Assembly: GCA_019856515.1 (NCBI GenBank)
Contig: CP082230.1
Location: 558,001 to 622,000, forward strand
Origin: Prolixibacteraceae bacterium
GTDB lineage: Bacteria; Bacteroidota; Bacteroidia; Bacteroidales; Prolixibacteraceae
Direction: 5' to 3'
DNA length: 64,000 bases
The notes below the pieces were generated by a model that was not told where the DNA came from, did no database searches, and saw nothing but the letters and a program-made list of their open reading frames with translations. Positions within the stretch are counted from its first letter, which is position 1. Every line of letters begins with the position of its first letter. Position numbers and translations under genes: made by a program. Below, in pieces: positions 26,600 through 36,786 of the stretch.

Positions 26600-26860
26600 A
26601 TGTATGTTATTCTTGTGTATGATATGGGTGAAAAGCGTGTGGCTAAGATGCTTAAGCTTTGTCGACGCTATTTGAATTGGATTCAAAATTCCGTCTTTGA
26701 GGGCGAGATTTCTGAAGGTAGACTAAAGAAACTGAAATTTGAAGCAGATGAGATAATGGAGGACAAAGATAGTTTGATTATATTTACCTCTAAGGTGAAT
26801 CATGGTCTGCATAAGGAGGTGATAGGGTGTGAACGACAGACTATTGATCAGTTTTTATAG
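26600..26860 (+). CDS. cas2: CRISPR adaptation protein Cas2
   Basis: The 86-residue protein has the ferredoxin-like Cas2 fold: a first beta strand MYVILVYDMGEKRVAKM with the conserved Asp at residue 8, then an arginine-rich helix, RYLNWIQNSVFEGEIS, and the strand SLIIFTS. It dimerises and bridges two Cas1 dimers in the integration complex. It is the last cas gene; the leader of the array begins right after its stop codon. Length is normal (85-95 residues). The start is the only ATG that preserves the first strand. Confidence 0.93.
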   Translation: MYVILVYDMGEKRVAKMLKLCRRYLNWIQNSVFEGEISEGRLKKLKFEADEIMEDKDSLIIFTSKVNHGLHKEVIGCERQTIDQFL

Positions 26861-27090
26861 TGCTTTGTGTTGTCGATCCCCTCTCTCTCTGTCCTTTATC
26901 CTCTTGTGTAGTCTTCAAAGATAGGAGGATCAGTTCTTTGATGTCTTGATAATCAATTGATTGGTGGCGTGTTGTCGTACCCAGTAGGTTTTTGTACTAT
27001 TGAAGGTCGACAATTAGTTTAGTAAAAAATCATGGCAGAAATAGGAGTAAACTCCCATTTTATCGTATATTTGTATGTCATTTTTGACGC
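26861..27090 (+). promoter_or_regulatory. CRISPR leader
   Basis: The 230 bp between the cas2 stop and the first repeat are AT-rich, non-coding and on the side where repeats point away, as expected for a leader carrying the array promoter and the Cas1-Cas2 docking site. A short inverted repeat GGAGTAAACTCC lies about 50 bp before the first repeat. Exact promoter boxes were not identified. Confidence 0.7.
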
Positions 27091-30000
27091 CTTTTAATCG
27101 TACCTTATTGGAATTGAAACTTGGTATGCGATTAAAGGTAAAGAAAGTACACAGCTTTTAATCGTACCTTATTGGAATTGAAACCGATTTGTTGTCATCT
27201 CTTGTATCATTGCGAGTGTGGCCTTTTAATCGTACCTTATTGGAATTGAAACGTAAAATTAGAGGTGTTTAGCTATTGGAAACAGGTGTCTTTTAATCGT
27301 ACCTTATTGGAATTGAAACATACCCCATACCTCCTTTAATACATCCGATACAGTTCTTTTAATCGTACCTTATTGGAATTGAAACAGGATGTCACTTGGC
27401 ATTACAACACGTTTCCCGCCTTTTAATCGTACCTTATTGGAATTGAAACCTCAAATAAAGATCCCCATCTGTGCCAATTCTCACTTTTAATCGTACCTTA
27501 TTGGAATTGAAACATCTCCAACTTAAAGTCGTCTTGATTTCCATACCCAGCTTTTAATCGTACCTTATTGGAATTGAAACCAAATCAATAATAGGCCTAC
27601 TCCCTTGTGCTGTACTTTTAATCGTACCTTATTGGAATTGAAACATCAATCCCAGCTGTTCTTCTAAAGCTTTTTTTGCTTTTAATCGTACCTTATTGGA
27701 ATTGAAACTTCCGTAAAATAGTTTAAGAACATCTTAATGTCGAACGCTTTTAATCGTACCTTATTGGAATTGAAACTGAACGAAATGCCGCTAAGTGCGA
27801 TCGGAGACGATGGCTTTTAATCGTACCTTATTGGAATTGAAACAATAATACACCCCCACAGTGCGAAGGTAATGCTTTCTTTTAATCGTACCTTATTGGA
27901 ATTGAAACTAAAAGGTTTCTATTTCGCGCGTTAACGCTCTACAATCTTTTAATCGTACCTTATTGGAATTGAAACATACGTAGATACTGTGTGGTCCTCT
28001 GATACTTTAGCTTTTAATCGTACCTTATTGGAATTGAAACCGAGTAAATACCTTCGGTGCCGTCTAAGATCTCATCCTTTTAATCGTACCTTATTGGAAT
28101 TGAAACTTTCTAGGGCTTTAAACATGCCCGCAGGTGTCTCCTTTTAATCGTACCTTATTGGAATTGAAACAACATTTCGCGTGGGGGTTATACGATCGAG
28201 GCAGCGCTTTTAATCGTACCTTATTGGAATTGAAACTCTACAGTGGTCCCCTGCACTTCTTTCCCCCCTCCTTTTAATCGTACCTTATTGGAATTGAAAC
28301 GACAATCATAGTCATTTGCATTTGTTTGTTGTGGAACTTTTAATCGTACCTTATTGGAATTGAAACACTGCATTAAGAAAGATCCAAACTGTCCTAATAT
28401 CTTTTAATCGTACCTTATTGGAATTGAAACTTTAAATTAAAGCATGCGCTTAGGACGATTGAAAAGCCTTTTAATCGTACCTTATTGGAATTGAAACATG
28501 CTTTGACAGGTGTATATGAGATAATTGACAATCTTTTAATCGTACCTTATTGGAATTGAAACGTTTATGATCTGCAGAATCCTGAATACGTTTTAGCTTT
28601 TAATCGTACCTTATTGGAATTGAAACATGATCCAAGCGTTGTTTTTGCAATCACTTCATCTGTCTTTTAATCGTACCTTATTGGAATTGAAACTATGAAG
28701 ACATTGGCGCGCTGCCTGCTCCTCCTGCTTTTAATCGTACCTTATTGGAATTGAAACGTTTAAATTGCCATTGTTTTACATTTAAGTATCCGTTCTTTTA
28801 ATCGTACCTTATTGGAATTGAAACATCCAAAGCTTTCAAGGTCATTGACTCTCACATGCTTTTAATCGTACCTTATTGGAATTGAAACTTCAGTGTCCAT
28901 ACGCTCTCTGCCCTCGTGGTCAATCTTTTAATCGTACCTTATTGGAATTGAAACATATATAAACTGTTTAGCCATTGTTTTCTCCCTCCACTTTTAATCG
29001 TACCTTATTGGAATTGAAACTTAGAGAAATTCTGGAGTACGTCAGGATTAAGCAATGCTTTTAATCGTACCTTATTGGAATTGAAACCAATCCATTAAAA
29101 CGATTCTCGTAGTAAACAGAACCTTTTAATCGTACCTTATTGGAATTGAAACAAGTGTAAACGTTGATTTTATCGACTTTGCCGTCCCTTTTAATCGTAC
29201 CTTATTGGAATTGAAACAGATCTTTTGAGTCAACATCTATATAGCCCACAACTTTTAATCGTACCTTATTGGAATTGAAACTTTTGCAAGAGCTAAAAGA
29301 AACTCCCCCTTATCAACTTTTAATCGTACCTTATTGGAATTGAAACTTAAGCCATACAAGTATGCTGACACTTCCACGTCCTTTTAATCGTACCTTATTG
29401 GAATTGAAACTATTGATGACTAGCTGCCTCGTGTTCCATTGAGCCTTTTAATCGTACCTTATTGGAATTGAAACGCAAATGGTGGCACTACTATAATTTT
29501 GCTATTCACTTTTAATCGTACCTTATTGGAATTGAAACTCAGCAGTAAGGCTTACAGATAGGTCGGACACCTCTTCTTTTAATCGTACCTTATTGGAATT
29601 GAAACGTCTGATGAAATGGGTATGCGGTATGTTTAAAGTTCTTTTAATCGTACCTTATTGGAATTGAAACTTTAGAGAGATATAAACCTTAAGTGTCAAT
29701 GCTGTCTTTTAATCGTACCTTATTGGAATTGAAACTGTTGTCCCCTGTTTTATCGTTAATAACTCTTGTCTTTTAATCGTACCTTATTGGAATTGAAACG
29801 AAGGATATTCGTACAGGAATGGTGGTGCTGATTTCATACTTTTAATCGTACCTTATTGGAATTGAAACATTTTTCCTCCACTCTATAATCTCTTCTCCGA
29901 TTGCTTTTAATCGTACCTTATTGGAATTGAAACAAGTTTGATTCTCTCGTTGTCGGATATAATTACCCCCTTTTAATCGTACCTTATTGGAATTGAAACT

Positions 30001-31823
30001 TTCTGTACTCGGCTGGAAGATCAAGGTCACAACGCTTTTAATCGTACCTTATTGGAATTGAAACTTGTCTTCACCCCCAACTACTTTTAATAGTGTTTTT
30101 CTTTTAATCGTACCTTATTGGAATTGAAACTACTTTATTTGTTATTAGTGTGTCCGTAACCTCCCTTTTAATCGTACCTTATTGGAATTGAAACAAATAG
30201 CTCTATGTTGTTTTTGTTGAATAGATGAAACTTTTAATCGTACCTTATTGGAATTGAAACGTCGATATCCCACTCTTTCCATTTTGTTATATCTCCCTTT
30301 TAATCGTACCTTATTGGAATTGAAACGCATTTGACAAAAAATCTATTGTTTTATTTAATGACTTTTAATCGTACCTTATTGGAATTGAAACTTTCTTATA
30401 CGCTCGAACTCTTGTTCTAATTTTGTCTTTTAATCGTACCTTATTGGAATTGAAACATCATTATGACTATTGATGAAACTACAGCGAAGATCTTTTAATC
30501 GTACCTTATTGGAATTGAAACTTAGCTTTGCGGCTGCTAAAATCATATCCTTATGCCTTTTAATCGTACCTTATTGGAATTGAAACTAGATAGTATCTTT
30601 TATTAGTTCTATTGCCACGCTCTTTTAATCGTACCTTATTGGAATTGAAACTAAGTCTATATTCCTGATCACGTATACCCTCTTCACTTTTAATCGTACC
30701 TTATTGGAATTGAAACTCATTATAACTATTGATGAAACTACAGCGAAGATGCTTTTAATCGTACCTTATTGGAATTGAAACATGAATCAGAATAGCTTTC
30801 TTTTAGTATTACAACCTTTTAATCGTACCTTATTGGAATTGAAACCATTGTTGTTTTCTGCCACTTCGCTTAGTATATAACTTTTAATCGTACCTTATTG
30901 GAATTGAAACTAGTTGAAATCACTGACACGGTAAAACATATTATCTTTTAATCGTACCTTATTGGAATTGAAACTAATTCCAGGCACATGTAAATATCTA
31001 TCCCCTTCAACTTTTAATCGTACCTTATTGGAATTGAAACATTGCAGTTTCCAACTTTGCCCCATTCTTTTGATACTTTTAATCGTACCTTATTGGAATT
31101 GAAACGTAGCACCACAAACCAACATGTGAGGGGTTGAGTCTTTTAATCGTACCTTATTGGAATTGAAACGAAAGTCACGCATAGTGTACGCCTTAAAAAC
31201 AAAGCTTTTAATCGTACCTTATTGGAATTGAAACGCATTTGACAGAAAGTCTATTGTTTCATTCAATGCTTTTAATCGTACCTTATTGGAATTGAAACAT
31301 AGGTCGAATGCTTCATTCATATCAATGAATTTTCTTTTAATCGTACCTTATTGGAATTGAAACAACAAGAGCTAAAGACGCTCGTAACAAAGACATTCAC
31401 TTTTAATCGTACCTTATTGGAATTGAAACATAAACCATACACGGCACCCGTCGTGATCATATTGACTTTTAATCGTACCTTATTGGAATTGAAACTTGTG
31501 TATAGGATGTAAAAAAGAACTTGCCAAAGACTTTTAATCGTACCTTATTGGAATTGAAACACAAGATCATACTTGGTAGAGTCGAAATACGGCAACCTTT
31601 TAATCGTACCTTATTGGAATTGAAACTTTTCAAAAATAAGGTCCTACACGGGCTTAATTACTTTTAATCGTACCTTATTGGAATTGAAACGAATAACAAA
31701 TGTTGTATACACCCAAAAGGATCAAGACTTTTAATCGTACCTTATTGGAATTGAAACATAGATGGCTTTTGACACCTTTTGAGCGCATTTTTTCTTTTAA
31801 TCGTACCTTATTGGAATTGAAAC
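27091..31823 (+). CRISPR. CRISPR array, 73 repeats and 72 spacers
   Basis: The repeat is 30 bp, begins CTTTTAATCGTACC and ends TTATTGGAATTGAAAC. Going through it by eye I count 73 copies, first at 27091 and last starting at 31794, with start-to-start distances of 64-69 bp, so spacers are about 34-39 bp. I saw no substitution in any copy, including the last one, which is often degenerate. The ATTGAAAC end is the usual 5' handle of type I-B-like crRNAs. The array is read on the plus strand from the leader beside cas2. Spacers 52 and 56, and 50 and 64, are near duplicates. Open frames predicted on the minus strand inside the array are artefacts of the repeat. Confidence 0.98.
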
Positions 31824-31869
31824 AAGCAAGTGATTGATGACTAACTATCCATTTATCATAGGGTTAAAA

Positions 31870-32200
31870 TGAAAAGATTCGGACTTGAAGTCTTTATTGT
31901 TTGTGGGTTATCTATACCTATGGTTTCACCCTAGACAATGAAATTTAGCGCCTTCAGCGCATAGTTGTAGCCGATATGAGGCGTGTTCTTGAACAGGATT
32001 TCATGGGGATTTGTGGCTATAAATACATCATTTAACCTATAGGGTCAGGCTTTCAGCCCTTGGCTGTTGGTGGTGTGTTTTACCCAAGGCTCATTATTTA
32101 TGCAGCGCTACCGCGCCACATATTCATTTCACCGTTGGGCTAGATTCGGTTTCCCTTTCAGGGAAAGTTGTGGTGTGGTGAAGATGAGCTGTGTGTCAAC
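31870..32200 (+). repeat. dispersed intergenic repeat, best-preserved copy
   Basis: Directly downstream of the array lies a non-coding stretch with the signature pieces TTTAGCGCCTTCAGCGC (about 31948), GGGTCAGGCTTTCAGCCC (32042), ACCCAAGGCTCAT (32081), TATGCAGCGCTACCGCG (32099) and TCGGTTTCCCTTTCAGGGA (about 32147), many of them small hairpins. The same pieces recur in order near 63.1-63.5 kb and in part at 24.8 kb, so this is a mobile or formerly mobile repeat family rather than unique DNA. Confidence 0.65.
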
Positions 32201-32378
32201 TCTTTTTGTCTTTTGGGGTTTCTTTTTTCTATCTTTGTAGACATATTTTTAGACGCGAACATCGCGTCTCTACCAGGTATGGTAGATTAAATAAAGATTT
32301 ATTGATTAAAGTTGTGATGGTGTCAGACTTGCAATTTTTATTTTTAGGGAGTTTTACGATAAAATAATACAAAATCTA

Positions 32379-32717
32379 CTACTCTAGAATTTGTTTTTCA
32401 TTTTGAAAATGTTGATAAAGAACGCAGAAACATAAAAGGTCTATTAATTCTTCCTTCTTATCCTCTCTAAGAGATAGAAGATAATCTAAAAAGGTTTTAA
32501 TCTGAGTTTTGTAAGAGTATTCTTTTTTTAAACAATCTAGAAACGTTTCTAGTTTTTGTGAGTTTAGATCTTCTTTCAGAACAATCTTTTTATTAATTTT
32601 TTTGTCAATCTCAAGGGTTGAAAGCTTGTCAATTTCAAGGTGTATACTTTTAATAAGATTTTTATTCATTCCTTTAATCGTTTGTTGAATTAATTCGATT
32701 TCATTAAGTTTATTCAT
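32379..32717 (-). CDS. small hypothetical protein
   Basis: I do not recognise this 112-residue protein. It is rich in lysine, leucine, isoleucine and glutamate, has no signal peptide and no membrane helix, and is likely all-helical with amphipathic or coiled-coil character (for example LNSQKLETFLDCLKKEYSYK). Its start MNKLNEIELIQQ follows an AT-rich leader, and the frame is open throughout with plausible protein composition. It lies between the end of the CRISPR array region and the PfkB gene, on the opposite strand to both. A link to the CRISPR system is possible but unsupported. Confidence 0.5.
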   Translation of the reverse strand: MNKLNEIELIQQTIKGMNKNLIKSIHLEIDKLSTLEIDKKINKKIVLKEDLNSQKLETFLDCLKKEYSYKTQIKTFLDYLLSLREDKKEELIDLLCFCVLYQHFQNEKQILE

Positions 32718-32991
32718 GATAATGAGCTTTTAATAGAGTAATACATTTCGTAATAATCTTGTGTTTGATTATCATTCTAACAAAGAATAGGTGATTTAAG
32801 TTTTAAAAACTAGATTGAATTGATTCAGTGTGTTATTCGAATTGAAAAACAATTGCTATTAGATGTTGTTCTGAGAGGGATTTGTTATGTCGTAGGTATG
32901 ATACTCGCGAGTTTTTGTCTAACTTTGTACGTTGAATTTATTGGGACCATTATTGAGGTGGTTTTTTGGATATAATTAGCGTCAGTTATTT

Positions 32992-33855
32992 ATGAGAGTT
33001 TTGTGTGTAGGCTTGGCTACTGTAGATGTTCAATATTTGGTGGATGATTTGCCAATAAGGAATAAGAAGATCAAAACGGAGGCTCCATTGGTTGCGATGG
33101 GGGGTCCTGCGACAAATGCCGCCTTACTGTGTTCCCATTTGGGGGATACTGTCGAGTTGGTTACAGCATTTGGGCACAATGGTTTTTGTGATTCTTTTGA
33201 TCGTGAGATGAATCAGTTTGGTGTTCGTGTTCATGACTGGATGTCTGGAAAAGAGTTTATGCCTATTCTTGCTTCAATTTTTACTTATAGAGATAATGGG
33301 GATCGATCGATTGTCTCATCCTTACCTTCGTGTAGTAATGAGAACTTTCATAATCTGAATTTAAGTGATGCTAAATGGGATGCTATTTTGGTGGATGGTT
33401 TTTATATGTCGCATAGCGAGAGGTTGTTGCGTGGAAGCTATGCCGATAGTACTCCTGTTGTTTTGGATGGCGGGAGTTGGAAAGAGGGAATGGATCAGTT
33501 ATTGCCATATATTAATATCGCGATCTGTTCTGAGGATTTTCTGCCACCAGGATGCTCTAATATAGAGGATGTCAGACGTTATCTTTTTCAGTTCTCCAAT
33601 ATCCAGAAGGTGGTTATTACGAGAGGTGATAATCCGTTGGTTTGGTATGATGGAGAAGAGGAAGGCCAGATGTGTATTGAGAACGTAGATGTGAAGGATA
33701 CGCTAGGAGCGGGAGATTTCTTTCATGGGGCTTTTGTTTTTTATATCACAAAGTATCCTTTTGTTGAGGCGTTACAAAAAGCTGCCACGGTTGCAACGTC
33801 GAGTTGTAAGTGTTTTGGTACCCGAGATTGGTTAATAGAATTGAGCAAAAATTGA
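32992..33855 (+). CDS. PfkB-family carbohydrate kinase
   Basis: The 287-residue enzyme phosphorylates a sugar or sugar-like substrate with ATP in the cytoplasm. The N-terminal motif VAMGGPATNAALLCSHLG (about residues 35-52) and the C-terminal ATP/anion-hole motif DTLGAGDFFHG (236-246, catalytic Asp at 242) are both complete. It resembles the ketohexokinase-like or sulfofructose-kinase-like branch, but the substrate cannot be decided by eye and no sugar-metabolism gene is adjacent. The DEAD-box helicase gene follows after 14 bp, so they may share a transcript. Confidence 0.85.
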   Translation: MRVLCVGLATVDVQYLVDDLPIRNKKIKTEAPLVAMGGPATNAALLCSHLGDTVELVTAFGHNGFCDSFDREMNQFGVRVHDWMSGKEFMPILASIFTYRDNGDRSIVSSLPSCSNENFHNLNLSDAKWDAILVDGFYMSHSERLLRGSYADSTPVVLDGGSWKEGMDQLLPYINIAICSEDFLPPGCSNIEDVRRYLFQFSNIQKVVITRGDNPLVWYDGEEEGQMCIENVDVKDTLGAGDFFHGAFVFYITKYPFVEALQKAATVATSSCKCFGTRDWLIELSKN

Positions 33856-33869
33856 TACAGAAGATAGAT

Positions 33870-35192
33870 ATGAGATTTGAAGATCTTAACTTAAGTAATC
33901 CAATACTTAATGCGTTAAATGATAGAGGTTTTACAACGCCTACGCCGATACAGGAGAGAGTATTCTCTAAATTTATGTCGGGGGTGGACTTTATGGGTAT
34001 TGCCCAAACCGGTACTGGTAAAACTCTCGCTTACCTATTGCCTGCATTAAGGTTGTGGAAATTTACCAAGAGTCCATTACCACAAGTTTTGATCGTGGTT
34101 CCTACACGTGAGTTGGTTATACAGGTGGTCGAAGAGATTGAGAAGTTAACTCCATATATGAATACACATCCTGTAGGGGTGTATGGTGGTGCTAATATCA
34201 ATACCCAAGCGCAAACAATAATGCAGGGGTTAGATTTCTTAGTAGCTACTCCAGGACGTCTGTTAGATCTGTTATTGAACGGTATCTTGAATCCGAAGAA
34301 CATCAAGAAGTTGATTATTGATGAAGTGGATGAGATGTTAGATCTTGGTTTTCGTCAGCAGCTGGTTCGTTTGATGGATATGCTTCCTGAGCAACGTCAA
34401 AATGTGATGTTTTCAGCTACCATGACTGAGGAAGTGGAGACATTTATTGCAGACTTCTTTGGTGCAGTTGATCGTGTGGAAGCAGCTCCAGTAGGTACTC
34501 CTTTGGCTAACATTAACCAGAGCGTGTATGAGGTGCCTAATTTCAACACCAAACGTAATCTCTTACATATCCTATTGCAAGATGAAGAGATGAAGAAGGT
34601 GCTTATCTTTGCGTCTAATAAACGTATGGCAGATTCATTGTATGATGAGTTGGTTGTGGAGTATGGCGAACAGGTAGGCGTGATTCACTCTAATAAAGCG
34701 CAGAATAATCGTTTTAATACGGTGAAGGATTTTAAAGAAGATCGTTTGCAGTATTTAATTGCGACAGATGTCGTGGCACGTGGTATTGATATAGAAGGAG
34801 TAACGCATGTTATTAACTTTGATATTCCAGAAGTTCCTGAGAACTATATGCACCGCATAGGTCGTACGGGTCGTGCCGATCGTACTGGACAGTCTATTGC
34901 TTTTGTAGGGGATAGAGAGAGAGAGAGTATGGCGATGATTGAGGAGTTGATGTCGATGAAAGTAGATCGTTTGCCAAACCCAGAAGATTTGGTTTACTCT
35001 GATGTCTTGGTGGATGCAGAGAAGCCTGTCATTAAGATGAAAAATATTCTGGTGAAGACTAAGAAACGTGATGTAGGCCCTGCTTTTCATGAAAAGAAGT
35101 TGAAGAACCAGAAGGTGAATATGAAGAAGACCCGTGCAGAGAAGATGAAGGAGAAATATAAGAAACCAAAGACTAGAGGTCAAAAAAGGTAG
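33870..35192 (+). CDS. DEAD-box RNA helicase
   Basis: The 440-residue protein contains all DEAD-box motifs with a DEVD variant: Q motif FTTPTPIQ, motif [24 protein letters not shown], motif [11 protein letters not shown], and motif [12 protein letters not shown]. It is a RhlE-like ATP-dependent RNA helicase, with a lysine-rich C-terminal tail (about residues 390-440) that probably binds RNA and may act in ribosome assembly or cold adaptation. The ATG at 33870 starts [13 protein letters not shown] at the expected distance from the Q motif; the longer frame from 33810 overlaps the PfkB gene and is rejected. The nfo gene starts within six bases of its stop. Confidence 0.92.
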   Translation: MRFEDLNLSNPILNALNDRGFTTPTPIQERVFSKFMSGVDFMGIAQTGTGKTLAYLLPALRLWKFTKSPLPQVLIVVPTRELVIQVVEEIEKLTPYMNTHPVGVYGGANINTQAQTIMQGLDFLVATPGRLLDLLLNGILNPKNIKKLIIDEVDEMLDLGFRQQLVRLMDMLPEQRQNVMFSATMTEEVETFIADFFGAVDRVEAAPVGTPLANINQSVYEVPNFNTKRNLLHILLQDEEMKKVLIFASNKRMADSLYDELVVEYGEQVGVIHSNKAQNNRFNTVKDFKEDRLQYLIATDVVARGIDIEGVTHVINFDIPEVPENYMHRIGRTGRADRTGQSIAFVGDRERESMAMIEELMSMKVDRLPNPEDLVYSDVLVDAEKPVIKMKNILVKTKKRDVGPAFHEKKLKNQKVNMKKTRAEKMKEKYKKPKTRGQKR

Positions 35193-35197
35193 TGCGT

Positions 35198-36043
35198 ATG
35201 AATAAATATATTGGAGCCCATGTGAGTGCTGCTGGAGGGGTTGAAAATGCTCCTTTGAATGCACAGAAGTTAGGAGCAACTGCTTTTGCGTTATTTACCA
35301 AAAACCAAAGGCAGTGGGTTGGAAAAGCGCTTACTGAGGAACAGATCGCTGTATTTAAAGCCAATTGTGAGAAAGGTGGCTTTAGTGCATCTCAGATTCT
35401 TCCTCATGATAGTTATCTAATTAATCTAGGACATCCGGAAGAGGAAGCATTAGAGAAATCTCGTAATGCCTTTCTTGATGAGATGAAGCGTTGCGAACAG
35501 CTAGGATTAGATCGTTTAAACTTCCACCCTGGAAGTCATCTGAAGAAGATTACAGAAGAAGATTGCCTAGATCGTATTGCAGCATCCATTAATTGGGCTT
35601 TAGAGCAGACTAAGGGTGTGATTGCTGTCATAGAGAATACGGCAGGTCAGGGGTCGAATATGGGCTTTCGATTTGAACATTTGGCACATATTATATCCAA
35701 AGTAGAAGATAAGAGTAGGGTTGGAGTATGTATTGATACCTGTCATGCATTCACCTCTGGTTATGACCTGTCGAGTAGAGAGGCTACCCAAGAGACTTTC
35801 GATCTTTTTGAAGAGATTGTTGGGTTTGAATACTTGAAGGGGATGCATCTTAATGATTCAAAAAAAGATTTAGGTACACGAGTGGATCGACACGAATCAT
35901 TAGGTAAGGGATTTATTGGAATGGCTGCGTTTGATTTTATTATGAAAGATGATCGTTTCAATGGTATCCCTATGGTGTTGGAGACACCTAATTCAGATAT
36001 ATGGCAAGAAGAGATTCTATTGTTAAAGGAGATGGTGCGATGA
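35198..36043 (+). CDS. nfo: deoxyribonuclease IV (endonuclease IV)
   Basis: The 281-residue protein is an AP endonuclease of base excision repair, a TIM barrel with three zinc ions. The start [21 protein letters not shown] is characteristic, and the signatures [14 protein letters not shown] (about residues 176-189) and the late VLETPN are present. It cuts 5' to abasic sites. A GTG two codons earlier overlaps the helicase stop; the ATG at 35198 is preferred because it matches the family N-terminus. It overlaps the next gene by the ATGA tetramer, so helicase-nfo-NlpC/P60 form a coupled operon. Confidence 0.95.
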   Translation: MNKYIGAHVSAAGGVENAPLNAQKLGATAFALFTKNQRQWVGKALTEEQIAVFKANCEKGGFSASQILPHDSYLINLGHPEEEALEKSRNAFLDEMKRCEQLGLDRLNFHPGSHLKKITEEDCLDRIAASINWALEQTKGVIAVIENTAGQGSNMGFRFEHLAHIISKVEDKSRVGVCIDTCHAFTSGYDLSSREATQETFDLFEEIVGFEYLKGMHLNDSKKDLGTRVDRHESLGKGFIGMAAFDFIMKDDRFNGIPMVLETPNSDIWQEEILLLKEMVR

Positions 36044-36681
36044 GATGGCTTTTGATAGTGATATCATTATTCGGATTGTTTTCGTGTAGCCCCCACATTC
36101 ATCGTGGGGATTTGCTTTTTCGTTCTTCTGTGGAAAGTTCTTTATCTTCTTCGATAAACAAAGTGACTGGAGGGGTTGGATACTCTCATATAGGGGTGTC
36201 CGATACTTTAAATGGAGAGATTGTTGTGTTACACTCGTCTCCTCATGGTGGTGTGCAACGATCTACATTGAAGGAATTCTTGGAGGAAGATGGGGTGGCG
36301 CATCGTGTAGATGTTTTCCGTATAGATAACCCATTAGAGGTGGATATTAATAGTGCTTTAAGCATGGCAGATTCACTGATTGGAGCTCCGTATAATTTCA
36401 CCTATATTTTAGAGGATGAGGGGTATTACTGTTCTGAGTTTATATATGATATCTTTAAAAAGGACTCCTCTTTTTTTCAGTTGGAGCCGATGACCTTTAA
36501 AGATCCTGAGACGAACCAATTTGATGAGGATTGGGTTCAGTATTATAAAAAAATGGGAATAGATATCCCCGAAGGGAAGTTAGGGTGTAATCCTAATAAG
36601 ATGTCTAAACATCCATATATCGGCTATTACTTTTCTGTGTATGAGAAGGATGTTGATTTAATCAAGAATGATATACGTTAG
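36040..36681 (+). CDS. NlpC/P60-like (YiiX/YebB-type) lipoprotein hydrolase
   Basis: The 213-residue protein is a predicted permuted papain-fold cysteine hydrolase. A lipoprotein signal [16 protein letters not shown] leads to Cys16; then GDLLFR (about 22-27), a SHIGV histidine motif near residue 50 and the YYCSEFIYD segment (about 125-133) carrying the candidate catalytic cysteine follow. Such enzymes hydrolyse amide or ester bonds in peptides or lipids of the cell envelope; the substrate is unknown. Translation probably starts at the ATG of the ATGA overlap with nfo; the longer frame from 36001 would place the signal peptide internally. Confidence 0.75.
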   Translation: MRWLLIVISLFGLFSCSPHIHRGDLLFRSSVESSLSSSINKVTGGVGYSHIGVSDTLNGEIVVLHSSPHGGVQRSTLKEFLEEDGVAHRVDVFRIDNPLEVDINSALSMADSLIGAPYNFTYILEDEGYYCSEFIYDIFKKDSSFFQLEPMTFKDPETNQFDEDWVQYYKKMGIDIPEGKLGCNPNKMSKHPYIGYYFSVYEKDVDLIKNDIR

Positions 36682-36748
36682 TGGTATGATCACTTAGAGA
36701 TACATTTGAATTACGATGGAATAGGATCGTAGCTTATTGTAAAAATAG

Positions 36749-36779
36749 AAAAAGAGGAGCCTAAACGACTCCTCTTTTT
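36749..36779. terminator. bidirectional hairpin terminator
   Basis: An 11-bp perfect stem AAAAAGAGGAG (36749-36759) with CTCCTCTTTTT (36769-36779), T-rich on both outer sides, between two convergent genes. Confidence 0.85.
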
Positions 36780-36786
36780 CTTTTTT

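Noticed and set aside
29842..30330. Two minus-strand frames of about 60 codons within the array with repeated FNSNKVRLK
   Set aside because: They are translations of the CRISPR repeat and its spacers.
32221..32378. Possible further array-associated RNA gene after the dispersed repeat
   Set aside because: No stem or conserved motif could be seen; left as plain intergenic DNA.
33810..33869. N-terminal extension of the DEAD-box helicase
   Set aside because: It overlaps the PfkB gene and lies before the family N-terminus; ATG at 33870 fits.
34755..35279. A 174-codon minus-strand frame opposite the helicase and nfo
   Set aside because: Leucine/histidine-rich shadow of two well-supported genes.
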